A stretch of 64,000 nucleotides of DNA from Bacillus sp. RO2 (GCF_012911845.1 NZ_JAAXCU010000042.1:1-64000); one strand, 5' to 3'; shown: positions 15,869 through 24,294, counted from the first letter of the stretch. Notes: generated by a model from the letters alone, not told the origin. Numbers and translations are program-made.

Positions 15869-18073
15869 ATGAGAAGCGTACTAGTTGAGTGGAAGGAATT
15901 GCTTACAAATAAAAAAATTCTGATTCCTGTCATAGCGGTACTATTAATTCCGTTATTATATAGCGGAATGTTCTTATGGGCATTTTGGGATCCATACGAA
16001 AAACTTGATGAACTTCCGGTGGCAGTGGTCAATTTGGATGAAGGTGCTGAGTACGAGGGAGAGCCCTTAACGATAGGGAAAGATCTTCAAGAAAACTTGA
16101 AGAAAAATGATGGCTTCAAATGGGAGTTTGTTTCTAAGGAAGTAGCCTACGAAGGGATGGACAAACAGCAGTACTATATGATCATTGAAATTCCTGATGA
16201 TTTTTCAGATAGAGCAACAACGCTCTTGGATGAAAACCCTTCTTCATTGGAAATGAAATTCGTTCCAAATGAGAGCTATAATTTTTTATCTGCTCAAATT
16301 GGATCGACAGCTGTAGAGAAAATTAAAGAAGAGGTATCGAAAGAGTTAACAAGTACGTACGCAGAAGCGATGTTTGCTAATCTGGAAAAGATGGCCGACG
16401 GGTACAAAGATGCAGCTGATGGTACTAGTAAATTAAACAATGGCGTTCATGAGCTACAAGATGGTTCAGTTGCTTTGAAAAAAGGATTAGAACAGGCTGC
16501 AGAAAAATCGATCATATTTCAAGATGGAGTGGGAAAGGCCTTTGGTGCCGTAAAAGATATTCATAAGGGAAATGAGGATCTGTCAAAAGGTTTGGGCCAA
16601 TTGCTTGAAGGTCAAGGCCAATTGGCCTCAGCATCCGAGCAACTCCAAACTGGAGCAGCAACGCTTAATGACGGTTTAGCTAAAAGTAATAAAGGTTTGT
16701 CACAGTTGCAAGATGCTCAAGGAGAACTTACAAATGGAGCGGGAAGCTTGGCAGAAGGTGCCGCGGAATTAAATGCTGGGACCGTAAAGCTTGAAGAAGG
16801 GGCTACACAAGCACAAGAAAAGGCAGAAAAATTGAATCAAGGATTGATTCAATTGAAAAAAGCACTTGAGCCATTGATAGAGCAGGCAAGCGAAGAACAA
16901 CAGGCAGAAATCAATGCTTCTTTTGAACAGTTGATTAATGGCAGTGGCGAGTTTTCTAAAGGGCTGATGGCTCTTCAACAGGGAGCTTTAGAACTAAATA
17001 CAGGCACTTCTTCCTTAGCGGAAAATAGCAGAAAGCTTGCTGATGGCCATTTAAACTTTCAGACGGGTTTGACAGAACTGGCAAATGGATCTAACCAACT
17101 CTCAGAAGGTTCATCAGAACTCCTTAAGGGCCAAACTGAATTTAACCAAGGACTAACACAGTTTGGTGAAAAATTGGGTGACGCAAATGAGGGCAGTAAA
17201 AAGCTTGCAGAAGGCTCAGGTCAGCTCTTAGCCGGAATGGAACAGCTTGACGGTGGATCCAAACAATTTCAACAAGGTACACAAGAGCTTGCAGAAGGTT
17301 CAAATAAAATCTCCTCCGGTCTATCTGAAGTCGGTGAAGGAACAGAAGAACTAGAGGGTAAATTAAAAGATGCCTCTGAGAAATCCAGAGACGTAAAGGG
17401 TACGGACAAAACCTATGAAATGATTTCTGAACCGGTTAAGGTAAAATCAGAAGTGGAGAACGGGGTTCCTAACTATGGAACAGGATTTGCTCCTTACTTC
17501 TTGTCTCTTGGTCTTTTTGTAGGTGCACTCTTGCTTTCCATCGTATTTCCAATGCGTGATCCTGCAGGCACTCCTCGTTCCGGAACAGCATGGTTTACCG
17601 GGAAAGTGGCGATTCTTGCTGCAGTAGGAATTCTACAGGCATTGCTTGCAGATGCCGTATTGATTCTAGGATTAGGTGTGGAAGTAAAGAGCACCGTATT
17701 ATTTATATTGTTCAGTATCCTTACTTCGTTTACTTTTATTGCACTAGTGCAGTTTTTGGTAACCACACTTGGGGACCCAGGTCGATTTGTTGCCATTCTA
17801 ATCTTGATTTTGCAATTAACGACAAGTGCGGGAACATTCCCATTAGAACTAATTCCTAATGCCCTTCAACCATTCAATTTACTGTTGCCGATGACTTACT
17901 CAGTGTCAGGATTCAAGGCGGTTATTTCAAGCGGAGACTTCGCATTTATGTGGGAAAATGTGATGATATTAAGTGGATTCATGGTTGTTTTGCTTACTGG
18001 TACATGGGCATATTTTGTTTATAAGTTTAAAAAGGAATACAAAACCCCTGTTGAACATTCACCGGTAAGTTAA
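15869..18073 (+). CDS. yhgE: YhgE/Pip family membrane protein
   Basis: A 734-residue YhgE/Pip-type protein of the ABC-2 exporter-like group. One N-terminal helix (about 17-38) leads into a long extracellular region. Residues about 175-500 consist of about 10-residue to 14-residue repeats of the form LxxGxxxLxxG, for example LQDGSVALKKGLEQ and LAEGSNKISSGLSEVGEG, expected to form long helices. Five hydrophobic helices follow from about 545 to the end. Related proteins include the phage-infection protein Pip of lactococci and the EsaA part of type VII secretion. Natural function is unclear; export or envelope stress is plausible. Controlled by the TetR gene upstream. Confidence 0.86.
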   Translation: MRSVLVEWKELLTNKKILIPVIAVLLIPLLYSGMFLWAFWDPYEKLDELPVAVVNLDEGAEYEGEPLTIGKDLQENLKKNDGFKWEFVSKEVAYEGMDKQQYYMIIEIPDDFSDRATTLLDENPSSLEMKFVPNESYNFLSAQIGSTAVEKIKEEVSKELTSTYAEAMFANLEKMADGYKDAADGTSKLNNGVHELQDGSVALKKGLEQAAEKSIIFQDGVGKAFGAVKDIHKGNEDLSKGLGQLLEGQGQLASASEQLQTGAATLNDGLAKSNKGLSQLQDAQGELTNGAGSLAEGAAELNAGTVKLEEGATQAQEKAEKLNQGLIQLKKALEPLIEQASEEQQAEINASFEQLINGSGEFSKGLMALQQGALELNTGTSSLAENSRKLADGHLNFQTGLTELANGSNQLSEGSSELLKGQTEFNQGLTQFGEKLGDANEGSKKLAEGSGQLLAGMEQLDGGSKQFQQGTQELAEGSNKISSGLSEVGEGTEELEGKLKDASEKSRDVKGTDKTYEMISEPVKVKSEVENGVPNYGTGFAPYFLSLGLFVGALLLSIVFPMRDPAGTPRSGTAWFTGKVAILAAVGILQALLADAVLILGLGVEVKSTVLFILFSILTSFTFIALVQFLVTTLGDPGRFVAILILILQLTTSAGTFPLELIPNALQPFNLLLPMTYSVSGFKAVISSGDFAFMWENVMILSGFMVVLLTGTWAYFVYKFKKEYKTPVEHSPVS

Positions 18074-18147
18074 TAAGTTTTACTTCATCGGAGGCCGCAT
18101 TAATTTGCGGTCTCTTCTGTTTAATTTAGCTAATTGTAAAATTTTTA

Positions 18148-18176
18148 TTGAAAACACTTACATTTCCTTTTATACT
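18148..18176 (+). promoter_or_regulatory. Sigma-A promoter of the LacI gene
   Basis: TTGAAA (18148-18153) and TATACT (18171-18176) with a 17-nt spacer. Confidence 0.7.
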
Positions 18177-18184
18177 AGTAGTTA

Positions 18185-18198
18185 TGAAAACGATTTCA
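18185..18198. promoter_or_regulatory. cre-like operator TGAAAACGATTTCA
   Basis: A complete match to the catabolite-response element pattern TGWNANCGNTNWCA, centred on CG, located just after the predicted transcription start. LacI-family regulators bind this type of site, so either autorepression by the gene product or control by CcpA is expected. Confidence 0.7.
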
Positions 18199-18241
18199 AC
18201 CATTCTACTAACCTATTATTTCAGCTAAGGTGGCGAGACTC

Positions 18242-19252
18242 GTGGCAACAATAGAAGATGTAGCAAGATTGGCAGGGTTATCAAGGACCACTGTTTCCCG
18301 TGTCATAAATAACCACCCGTATGTATCGGAAAAGAAGCGTGTACTTGTATCAAATGCAATGAGCGAACTTGGTTATGTTCCAAATTCATCTGCAAGAAGT
18401 CTGAGAAGTCAGAAGACGGAGATGGTTGCATTACTGATACCTCGTGTGATGAATCCATTTTTCAGTGAACTGATCGAACGGATGGAAATGGCTGCAGCCG
18501 AAAACGGTTACCAGCTCATCATCTGTCAGACAAAATATTCAAAGAAAAAGGAACTTGATTATTTGAACTTGTTAAAAACGAAACAAGTGGACGGGATTAT
18601 CCTTTCCTCCATACAAAATGACTGGAATGTAATAGAACCGTTTTTAGAATATGGACCGATCGTTTTGTGCAATGAGTTTGAAGAAGATGCGGATGTACCG
18701 TCTGTAAGGCTCGACCAGACATATGGCGGTTACATATCGACGAAGCACTTGTTGGAACTTGGTCATCGCAAGGTTGCCTATTGTACTGGTGGCTATAAAA
18801 GCAATGTAGCAAAAAGCAGGGAGGCAGGCTTTAAAAAAGCGCTTGCAGAGTTCAATGTGGAATTTCGTGAAGATTTTTCTTTCCGTGATGCCTTTACTAT
18901 TGAAGACGGAAGAAGGGTGTTTCAGGAAATTTTGGCTTTGAAGGAAAAGCCAAGTGCCATTTTTACTGGCGGGGATGAAGTGGCAGCCGGCATTATTTCA
19001 GAGGCAAAGCGCTCAGGCTGGAAGATCCCAGAAGATCTTGCAGTTGTGGGCTTTGACAATCAGGCTATTACGGAGCTAGTGGAACCGACTATCACAACCG
19101 TCTATCAGCCTATTGATGAAATGGCCCGCAAAGCCTTTCAGGTCATGATGGAAAAGGTGCGTTCCAAACGCTTTCGTCACAAGGAAATCTATGAATATGA
19201 TCTCGAGCTTATCGTTCGGGAATCAACGGTCAAACAAGGGGTTTACGTATAG
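18242..19252 (+). CDS. LacI family transcriptional regulator (DegA-like)
   Basis: A LacI/GalR regulator of about 336 residues. The N-terminal helix-turn-helix and hinge are classical: TIEDVARLAGLSRTTVSRVI, then NELGYVPNSSARSLRSQKT with the hinge-helix Ala and Leu. The remainder is a periplasmic-binding-protein-like effector domain with IFTGGDEVAAGII and LAVVGFDNQAITELVEP, the usual effector fold. Start GTG 18242 has AAGGTGG at 8 nt; GTG 18230 is an in-frame alternative overlapping that site. The nearest B. subtilis relative I recall is DegA, but this is not certain, so no symbol is given. No sugar operon is next to it, so targets may be distant. Confidence 0.85.
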   Translation: MATIEDVARLAGLSRTTVSRVINNHPYVSEKKRVLVSNAMSELGYVPNSSARSLRSQKTEMVALLIPRVMNPFFSELIERMEMAAAENGYQLIICQTKYSKKKELDYLNLLKTKQVDGIILSSIQNDWNVIEPFLEYGPIVLCNEFEEDADVPSVRLDQTYGGYISTKHLLELGHRKVAYCTGGYKSNVAKSREAGFKKALAEFNVEFREDFSFRDAFTIEDGRRVFQEILALKEKPSAIFTGGDEVAAGIISEAKRSGWKIPEDLAVVGFDNQAITELVEPTITTVYQPIDEMARKAFQVMMEKVRSKRFRHKEIYEYDLELIVRESTVKQGVYV

Positions 19253-19260
19253 AATAGAAA

Positions 19261-19294
19261 AAAGAGCACTTATGGGGATGAGTGCTCTTTTTGT
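19261..19294 (+). terminator. Terminator of the LacI gene
   Basis: AAAGAGCACT (19261-19270) pairs with AGTGCTCTTT (19281-19290), followed by T-rich sequence. Confidence 0.85.
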
Positions 19295-19465
19295 TATAGA
19301 AACTATTTTTACTTATCGATTATTATGTTAAATATCTAGTAAAAAGAACTATAATAAGGTAATATATTAAAAGGCTAATTTTTCCACATCATTGTATAAC
19401 GGTAATTTATTTAAAAAATGTTGTTTTTATGGATTTGTTTACAGGAGAGGAGGCTTAAATAAAAA

Positions 19466-20098
19466 TTGAAGTACAATAATATAAATATTCATTCAGAATT
19501 AGAAAAGAAAATTAATACTTTTAATAAAACAAGAAATAATCGAATTAAAATGAGTACAAGACTAAAAAACTATAGTAGTAAATGGAAATTGGTTTTTTTT
19601 GGATTGAATATAGAGGCAGTTATTTTTATTATATTATCACTAGGCGGGGAAAAGGTAAGTGCCAAGTTTGATGGAACATTATTCAGTGTACTTGTTGGGG
19701 TTTTTTCTATTTATGTAATACTTTTACAATATTATATAAATGAATTAAATTATAATGAAAGAGCTCTAAAAATACATTATCACCAATTAGACATTGAAGA
19801 TTTAATACTACGTTTAAAAGAATTAATAGTCTATAGAAATAGCAGAGAGAATAAAAAAAATGAGTTTAAGATGATAGAAGATTATATGGTGATCTTACAT
19901 GAATATCAAACAATATTAAAGAATAATGAAAACCACGATCCTGTAGATCATCTTAGGAGTATTAAAGAAGCACTAGGAGCTAAAGATTCACTTCAAGTAT
20001 CTGATTTTACTATCGATAATATTATACTAAATATTAATATACACCTCTTATGGATAGTTCCAATTATTTTTACTATGTTGTTGTTAACATGGGGGTAA
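19466..20098 (+). CDS. SLATT domain membrane protein, putative effector
   Basis: A 210-residue protein with two hydrophobic helices (about 41-60 and 72-92), a charged helical region with [20 protein letters not shown] and [11 protein letters not shown], and a third hydrophobic helix at the C-terminus (about 187-208). This is the layout of SLATT domains (two-TM effectors associated with nucleotide or nucleic-acid sensing), in particular the SLATT_5 type, which is known to occur beside reverse transcriptases. SLATT proteins are thought to form pores that stop growth of infected cells. Start is TTG 19466 with AGGAGAGGAGG about 12 nt upstream. The gene is visibly AT-richer than its neighbours and faces the reverse transcriptase gene tail to tail. 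Family call is from remembered features, not a search. Confidence 0.72.
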   Translation: MKYNNINIHSELEKKINTFNKTRNNRIKMSTRLKNYSSKWKLVFFGLNIEAVIFIILSLGGEKVSAKFDGTLFSVLVGVFSIYVILLQYYINELNYNERALKIHYHQLDIEDLILRLKELIVYRNSRENKKNEFKMIEDYMVILHEYQTILKNNENHDPVDHLRSIKEALGAKDSLQVSDFTIDNIILNINIHLLWIVPIIFTMLLLTWG

Positions 20099-20101
20099 GT
20101 A

Positions 20102-20132
20102 AAAAGCAAAGCCTGTGAATGGTTTTGCTTTT
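20102..20132. terminator. Bidirectional terminator between SLATT and RT genes
   Basis: AAAAGCAAA (20102-20110) and TTTGCTTTT (20124-20132) form a 9-bp stem between the two convergent genes, with A- and T-runs suited to both directions. Confidence 0.75.
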
Positions 20133-20141
20133 ACTGGTTTA

Positions 20142-21956
20142 TCACGTAATATTATATTGTGAATAAAGCCACTTTATATAGTATGGGTCTTTTACACTGC
20201 TTTTAATTTTTGTCGTTATTTCCTCACTATTTCTAATTTTGTTTGAATTTAGTATTGAACATAATACTAGAAATTTACTTAAAGGATAAATTTTTTGACG
20301 TTTTTTGGGAAATAAATAAAAATCTAGTTTTTTATCTAAATTATCCAAATTAGAAAACGTTAATATTTGAGTTGCTAGTGTAACGGTATTAGGTACCCCA
20401 GAAGTTATTTGGTTTTGCAAAATACCTTCTACGGTTTTTTTATCAAAAATTAGCAACCTAGATAATATGGCTGTAATTTGTCTTCTTAAGAATGAATCAC
20501 TTTGCCATTTGTTTTTATATTTAATTATAAATTTAAGAAGGTCTCCAGGAGTATTATACTTTACTTTAAACCATAAAATACAATAAAAGTCAGAAGAATT
20601 ACCACGTTTATTAGAAAATATTGTTAGATAACTTTCAAATTCATTTAAGAATGATCCTGAGTATTTATTAATGGGAATCTCCCATTCAGTTACTAATGAA
20701 CACAATTGATAAAGTGATTTGTCATCAAAAATATCTATGTTGTTTAGAATTTTTAATACACTATCCCCAGTTTTTTTACTGTAACCAATATTTTTTAAAT
20801 AATAAATTAGATTTTCTCGTAAAGCAGGATACTCAATATATAATTCAGGAAGTTTTCTAAGTAACGACATATGGTTTAATTTACTATATAAGGTAATATA
20901 ACGTTTAGATATCTTGTCCCAGTATTTTGGACTATTATCTTTAAAGTGATTTCTGAATCTTTTGTCCAATTCCTTGCAAATTAATTGGTAATTACTATCA
21001 GTTTTCTTTGTTTTTTCTATGCTATCTATATATCGGTTAGCTTCAATTTGAAAATGATAATATGCTTCTTTTTCATTATAAATGTTTGTTTTTGATAAAT
21101 TGAGTGAAAGTCCTCTACTTTTTAGCATATCGGACACAACACTTAATAGCTCTATTCCATGCTTCTTTGAATTAACACCAATTGTTATGTCATCCATCCA
21201 TCTAGTGAAACTGTTATTAGTATTTTTGCTAATTACCTCATCTATTTCAAATAAAAATGAGTGTGCTAATAGTCTAATGCCTTCAAGATTAGTTGTAGGT
21301 AAACCTCTTTCCGCATAAGGTAAATAATCCGGTTTCCATGAAATTTCTTCAATGATCCTAAATACTAAATCAATAACTACTTCATTAATCTTAGAATAAC
21401 TAGTAAATACTTTTCTAAGTTCATTAATATCTATACTGTCATAGTAATTAGTTAAATCTGTTACTACTATTAGTTCTTTCTCCTGGTTAAATTTATATAT
21501 CTTTTTCTGTAGTTTTTTCCATTGGGTGCGCCAATTAAAGTTATAATCATCGGAACTATGGGGTTTCTTTTTAGTATGTTTATCACGGGAATAAAATGCA
21601 TTTGGTGAAGGCTGGTTTGATAATATCTCTGAACTAATTCTTTCTACCAACACTTGGAATATAAGAGCGTCAGCTGGTTGTGGAATAACTAAATGCCTAC
21701 ACACACCATATTTTTTTTCAATTCTGTATATCATCGGTTGTGACACTTTATAGTTTCCACTTAAAATTTCAAACCTTATGGTTTCAGCTCTGTCTTCAAT
21801 ATTATAATTAAAGTCATAATGATCATATAAATCTTTTAAATCTAAACTTCGGAGTTGGTTTCTTACAATATTTCTCCACACACTAACAATCTCTTTTTTA
21901 CTAAATATACTTGAAAGTTCTTTTTTTCTAAGTTGATTGAACCTTTCAGTTTGCAT
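20142..21956 (-). CDS. Reverse transcriptase, putative defence-associated type
   Basis: A 604-residue protein with an N-terminal RT domain and a long alpha-helical C-terminal part. Motif A is VVTDLTNYYDSIDI with catalytic Asp near 167; motif B is RGLPTTNLEGIRLLAHSF near 217; motif C is TRWMDDITIG with the Asp pair near 255-256. An N-terminal RT segment, LVIPQPADALIFQVLVERI, precedes them. There is no maturase or HNH endonuclease domain and no group II intron structure. Residues about 340-600 look like helical repeats, as in Abi/UG-type RTs. ATG behind GAGGT. Strongly AT-rich. It pairs with the SLATT gene; the exact RT group cannot be fixed without a tree. Confidence 0.88.
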   Translation of the reverse strand: MQTERFNQLRKKELSSIFSKKEIVSVWRNIVRNQLRSLDLKDLYDHYDFNYNIEDRAETIRFEILSGNYKVSQPMIYRIEKKYGVCRHLVIPQPADALIFQVLVERISSEILSNQPSPNAFYSRDKHTKKKPHSSDDYNFNWRTQWKKLQKKIYKFNQEKELIVVTDLTNYYDSIDINELRKVFTSYSKINEVVIDLVFRIIEEISWKPDYLPYAERGLPTTNLEGIRLLAHSFLFEIDEVISKNTNNSFTRWMDDITIGVNSKKHGIELLSVVSDMLKSRGLSLNLSKTNIYNEKEAYYHFQIEANRYIDSIEKTKKTDSNYQLICKELDKRFRNHFKDNSPKYWDKISKRYITLYSKLNHMSLLRKLPELYIEYPALRENLIYYLKNIGYSKKTGDSVLKILNNIDIFDDKSLYQLCSLVTEWEIPINKYSGSFLNEFESYLTIFSNKRGNSSDFYCILWFKVKYNTPGDLLKFIIKYKNKWQSDSFLRRQITAILSRLLIFDKKTVEGILQNQITSGVPNTVTLATQILTFSNLDNLDKKLDFYLFPKKRQKIYPLSKFLVLCSILNSNKIRNSEEITTKIKSSVKDPYYIKWLYSQYNIT

Positions 21957-22038
21957 AGGTGATACCTCAATTCTTAACTTATATAACTACATAAGATTAC
22001 TAATTTAGAATTCTCTTTTTTAAAAAGAAAACCTTAAC

Positions 22039-22066
22039 GTTTAAAGTTATTTGTTTAAAGTTATTT
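22039..22066. repeat. Tandem 14-bp repeat before the RT gene
   Basis: GTTTAAAGTTATTT occurs twice in tandem (22039-22052 and 22053-22066), about 85 nt before the RT start codon. It could be an operator or part of a leader RNA; no hairpin is obvious. The rest of 21957-22130 is plain AT-rich sequence. Confidence 0.7.
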
Positions 22067-22130
22067 CCTTATAAAACCAATTATATCTAAAAATTTTCCT
22101 ATTGCATATTAAGATTAAAAAATAAAAGTT

Positions 22131-22177
22131 AGAAAAAAACCAGGAAGCTTGCTATTAATCTAGCAAGCTTCCTGGTT
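22131..22177 (-). terminator. Terminator of yhfH
   Basis: A perfect 17-bp inverted repeat, AACCAGGAAGCTTGCTA (22138-22154) and TAGCAAGCTTCCTGGTT (22161-22177), with a minus-strand T-run at the left end. It immediately follows the yhfH stop codon and insulates the RT gene. Confidence 0.9.
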
Positions 22178-22189
22178 TAATAAATGGTT

Positions 22190-22324
22190 TTATTTTAACT
22201 GACTGGACATACACTCATCGCAATGGTTGCCGTAGCACTCGTGCTGCTCATCCATTGTTTTTTTGCATTCAACACATTTTTTAGGTGGTAAGGTTTTGAA
22301 AAATTCTGTACTTTTAATCAACAT
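22190..22324 (-). CDS. yhfH: YhfH family small protein
   Basis: A 44-residue protein beginning MLIKSTEFFKTLPPKKC. It contains two paired-cysteine motifs, C-x2-C near residues 17-20 and C-x7-HC plus C near 30-38 (ECYGNHCDECM), which look like a zinc-binding knuckle. Length, sequence pattern and position before yhfI agree with YhfH of B. subtilis, whose function is unknown. The ribosome site is GGAGGGTGA. The promoter contains a palindrome between -35 and -10, and a strong terminator follows, so it is a monocistronic unit divergent from yhfI. Confidence 0.85.
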   Translation of the reverse strand: MLIKSTEFFKTLPPKKCVECKKTMDEQHECYGNHCDECMSSQLK

Positions 22325-22360
22325 GTTATCACCCTCCGTTTTGTTATTTGTTGTTATTGT

Positions 22361-22388
22361 ATTATAACAGAACTTGTCCTGTCAACAA
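22361..22388 (-). promoter_or_regulatory. yhfH promoter with palindromic operator in the spacer
   Basis: On the minus strand TTGTTG (22383-22388) and TATAAT (22361-22366) are 16 nt apart. The whole spacer is an imperfect palindrome, ACAG-RAC-NN-GTY-CTGT (22367-22382). A repressor bound there would block RNA polymerase. Confidence 0.55.
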
Positions 22389-22389
22389 C

Positions 22390-22401
22390 TGTTTTAAAAC
22401 A
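22390..22401. promoter_or_regulatory. Perfect palindrome TGTTTTAAAACA
   Basis: A 12-nt perfect palindrome just upstream of the yhfH -35 element, in the yhfH / yhfI divergent region. Confidence 0.4.
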
Positions 22402-22477
22402 ACTCCTCTAAATAGGAAAATGGGCAGGGATATGGTAGACTTGATTTTGGAAACCAATAGAAGGGTGATGTATAGGC

Positions 22478-23221
22478 ATGAAGCTTACCGTGGTAGGGTT
22501 TTGGGGAGGCTATCCAGCAGTTAACAGTGCAACATCTGGGTATTTAGTCGAGCATGAAAATTTTAAATTATTGATTGATTGTGGAAGCGGTGTATTAGCA
22601 CAACTTCAGAATTACATAGATGTAACAAAGCTTGATGCAATAGTTTTGTCACATTACCATCATGATCATGTCGCGGATATTGGTCCTTTGCAATATGCGA
22701 GACTTATCTCATTTTATATGGGCAAATCTGTAACGCAACTTCCTATTTACGGACACCAGGAGGACTTGCAAGGATTTTCCTCACTACATCATAAAGAATA
22801 TACAAAAGGTATTGCATATGATCCATCTAAACCATTACAGGTAGGGCCATTCTCCATTGAGTTTTTGAAAACGACTCATCCTGTTCCATGTTATGCCATG
22901 AAGGTATCCACAGACGAAGGTTCGTTTGTGTACACGGCAGATACAAGCTATCAGGATTCATTCATTCCTTTTACACAAGGGACTGACTTATTGATTTGTG
23001 AATGTAATCTGTACGCTCACCAAGATGGTAAAGGGGCAGGACATATGAACAGCCATGATGCTGCAAAGGTTGCGCAAGGTGCAGAAGTGCCACAATTGCT
23101 GCTCACGCATCTACCTCATTTCGGTAAAGTGGAGCAGTTGGTGGAAGAGGCTGCAACGATCTACCATGGAAAAATTGATTTAGCACATAAAGGATATAGT
23201 TGGGAGAGTGGCAAGAGATGA
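22478..23221 (+). CDS. yhfI: MBL-fold metallohydrolase YhfI
   Basis: A 247-residue protein of the metallo-beta-lactamase fold, RNase Z/phosphodiesterase-like branch. The zinc-binding motif is SHYHHDHVADIGPL (about 59-72); further ligands are in TTHPVPCYAMK (about 131-141), YTADTSY near 152 and THLPHFG near 209. It is probably a cytoplasmic hydrolase of a phosphodiester or similar bond; the substrate is not known. The ATG follows AAGGGTGATG. Its stop codon TGA overlaps the start of lplJ, so the two are translationally coupled, the same order as yhfI-lplJ in B. subtilis. Confidence 0.88.
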   Translation: MKLTVVGFWGGYPAVNSATSGYLVEHENFKLLIDCGSGVLAQLQNYIDVTKLDAIVLSHYHHDHVADIGPLQYARLISFYMGKSVTQLPIYGHQEDLQGFSSLHHKEYTKGIAYDPSKPLQVGPFSIEFLKTTHPVPCYAMKVSTDEGSFVYTADTSYQDSFIPFTQGTDLLICECNLYAHQDGKGAGHMNSHDAAKVAQGAEVPQLLLTHLPHFGKVEQLVEEAATIYHGKIDLAHKGYSWESGKR

Positions 23222-24207
23222 TGCTTTTTATAGATAATAAGGGAATTACGGATCCAAGGATCAACTTGGCAATAGAAGAATATGCGCTTAAAAAATTGGA
23301 TATTGAAGATACCTACTTGCTCTTTTACATCAATGAGCCTTCCATTATCATCGGGAAAAACCAGAACAGTGTAGAAGAAATTAATACAAAGTATGTGGAG
23401 GATAATGGCATTCATGTCGTACGTAGGTTATCCGGCGGTGGAGCGGTCTATCATGATCATGGAAACTTGAATTTTAGTTTTATCACAAAAGATGATGGTG
23501 AGAGCTTCCACAACTTCAAAAAGTTCACGGCACCAGTTGTGGAAGCGTTGAAAAGCCTTGGAGTGGAAGCAGAAATGAGCGGACGCAATGATATTCTTGC
23601 CGAAGGACGAAAGATCTCCGGAAACGCGCAGTTCTCTACCAAAGGACGTATGTTCAGTCATGGTACGCTTCTGTTTGATTCCGAAATTGAGCATGTAGTT
23701 TCAGCACTGAACGTGAAGAAGGATAAAATTGAGTCCAAAGGAATAAAATCAATCCGAAGCCGTGTGGCAAATATTAAAGAATTTTTGTCTGAGGATATAA
23801 CAATTGAACAATTCCGTCAGCTTTTATTGGAGGCAATCTTTAAATCAAAAGACATCCCTAAGTACGAACTAACAGAGGAAGACTGGCAGAACATTCATGA
23901 GCTCTCCAAAGAACGTTACCAAAACTGGGATTGGAATTACGGAAAGTCACCCAAGTTTAACCTCCAGCATTCGCACCGTTTTCCAGTGGGGCAAATTGAT
24001 GTACGTCTAGATGTAACAAAAGGAATAATAGAAAACTGTAAAATTTATGGAGATTTCTTTGGTGTTGGTGATGTATCAGAAGTGGAAAACCTTTTATCAG
24101 GTGTGAAGTATGAGAAAGCAGAAATTGCACAAGCTCTAGAAGGAATAGATGTAAAACATTATTTTGGAAATATTACCAGAGATGAATTGATTGATCTAAT
24201 ATATTAA
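23221..24207 (+). CDS. lplJ: Lipoate-protein ligase LplJ
   Basis: A 328-residue lipoate ligase that adenylates free lipoate and attaches it to GcvH or to E2 domains of 2-oxoacid dehydrogenases. It starts MLFIDNKGITDPRINLAIEE. The binding loop is VRRLSGGGAVYHDHGNLNFS (about 71-90); the adenylate-binding Lys region follows in GRKISGNAQF, and the C-terminal accessory domain has KSPKFNLQHSHRFPVG. The start is ATG 23221, overlapping the yhfI stop; ATG 23218 is equally possible by position. Spacing from GGGAGAG is 11 to 14 nt. Confidence 0.94.
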   Translation: MLFIDNKGITDPRINLAIEEYALKKLDIEDTYLLFYINEPSIIIGKNQNSVEEINTKYVEDNGIHVVRRLSGGGAVYHDHGNLNFSFITKDDGESFHNFKKFTAPVVEALKSLGVEAEMSGRNDILAEGRKISGNAQFSTKGRMFSHGTLLFDSEIEHVVSALNVKKDKIESKGIKSIRSRVANIKEFLSEDITIEQFRQLLLEAIFKSKDIPKYELTEEDWQNIHELSKERYQNWDWNYGKSPKFNLQHSHRFPVGQIDVRLDVTKGIIENCKIYGDFFGVGDVSEVENLLSGVKYEKAEIAQALEGIDVKHYFGNITRDELIDLIY

Positions 24208-24212
24208 TTTCA

Positions 24213-24247
24213 AGAGCATTGGGCAGGGAATCCCTGCTCTTTTTTTA
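24213..24247 (+). terminator. Terminator of yhfI-lplJ
   Basis: AGAGCA (24213-24218) pairs with TGCTCT (24235-24240); GGG/CCC pairs inside extend the stem, and a run of T follows. Confidence 0.8.
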
Positions 24248-24294
24248 TATCAAAATATTTTATCTGAAAATTTTAATTTTATCGACATAATTTA

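Noticed and set aside
20142-21956. Group II intron maturase
   Set aside because: No maturase X or HNH domain, no intron domain V fold near the gene, and motif B/C patterns differ.
21957-22130. Retron-type msr/msd RNA upstream of the RT
   Set aside because: No long inverted repeats or branching G in the expected place were seen, and the 604-residue RT with a helical tail is not a typical retron RT.
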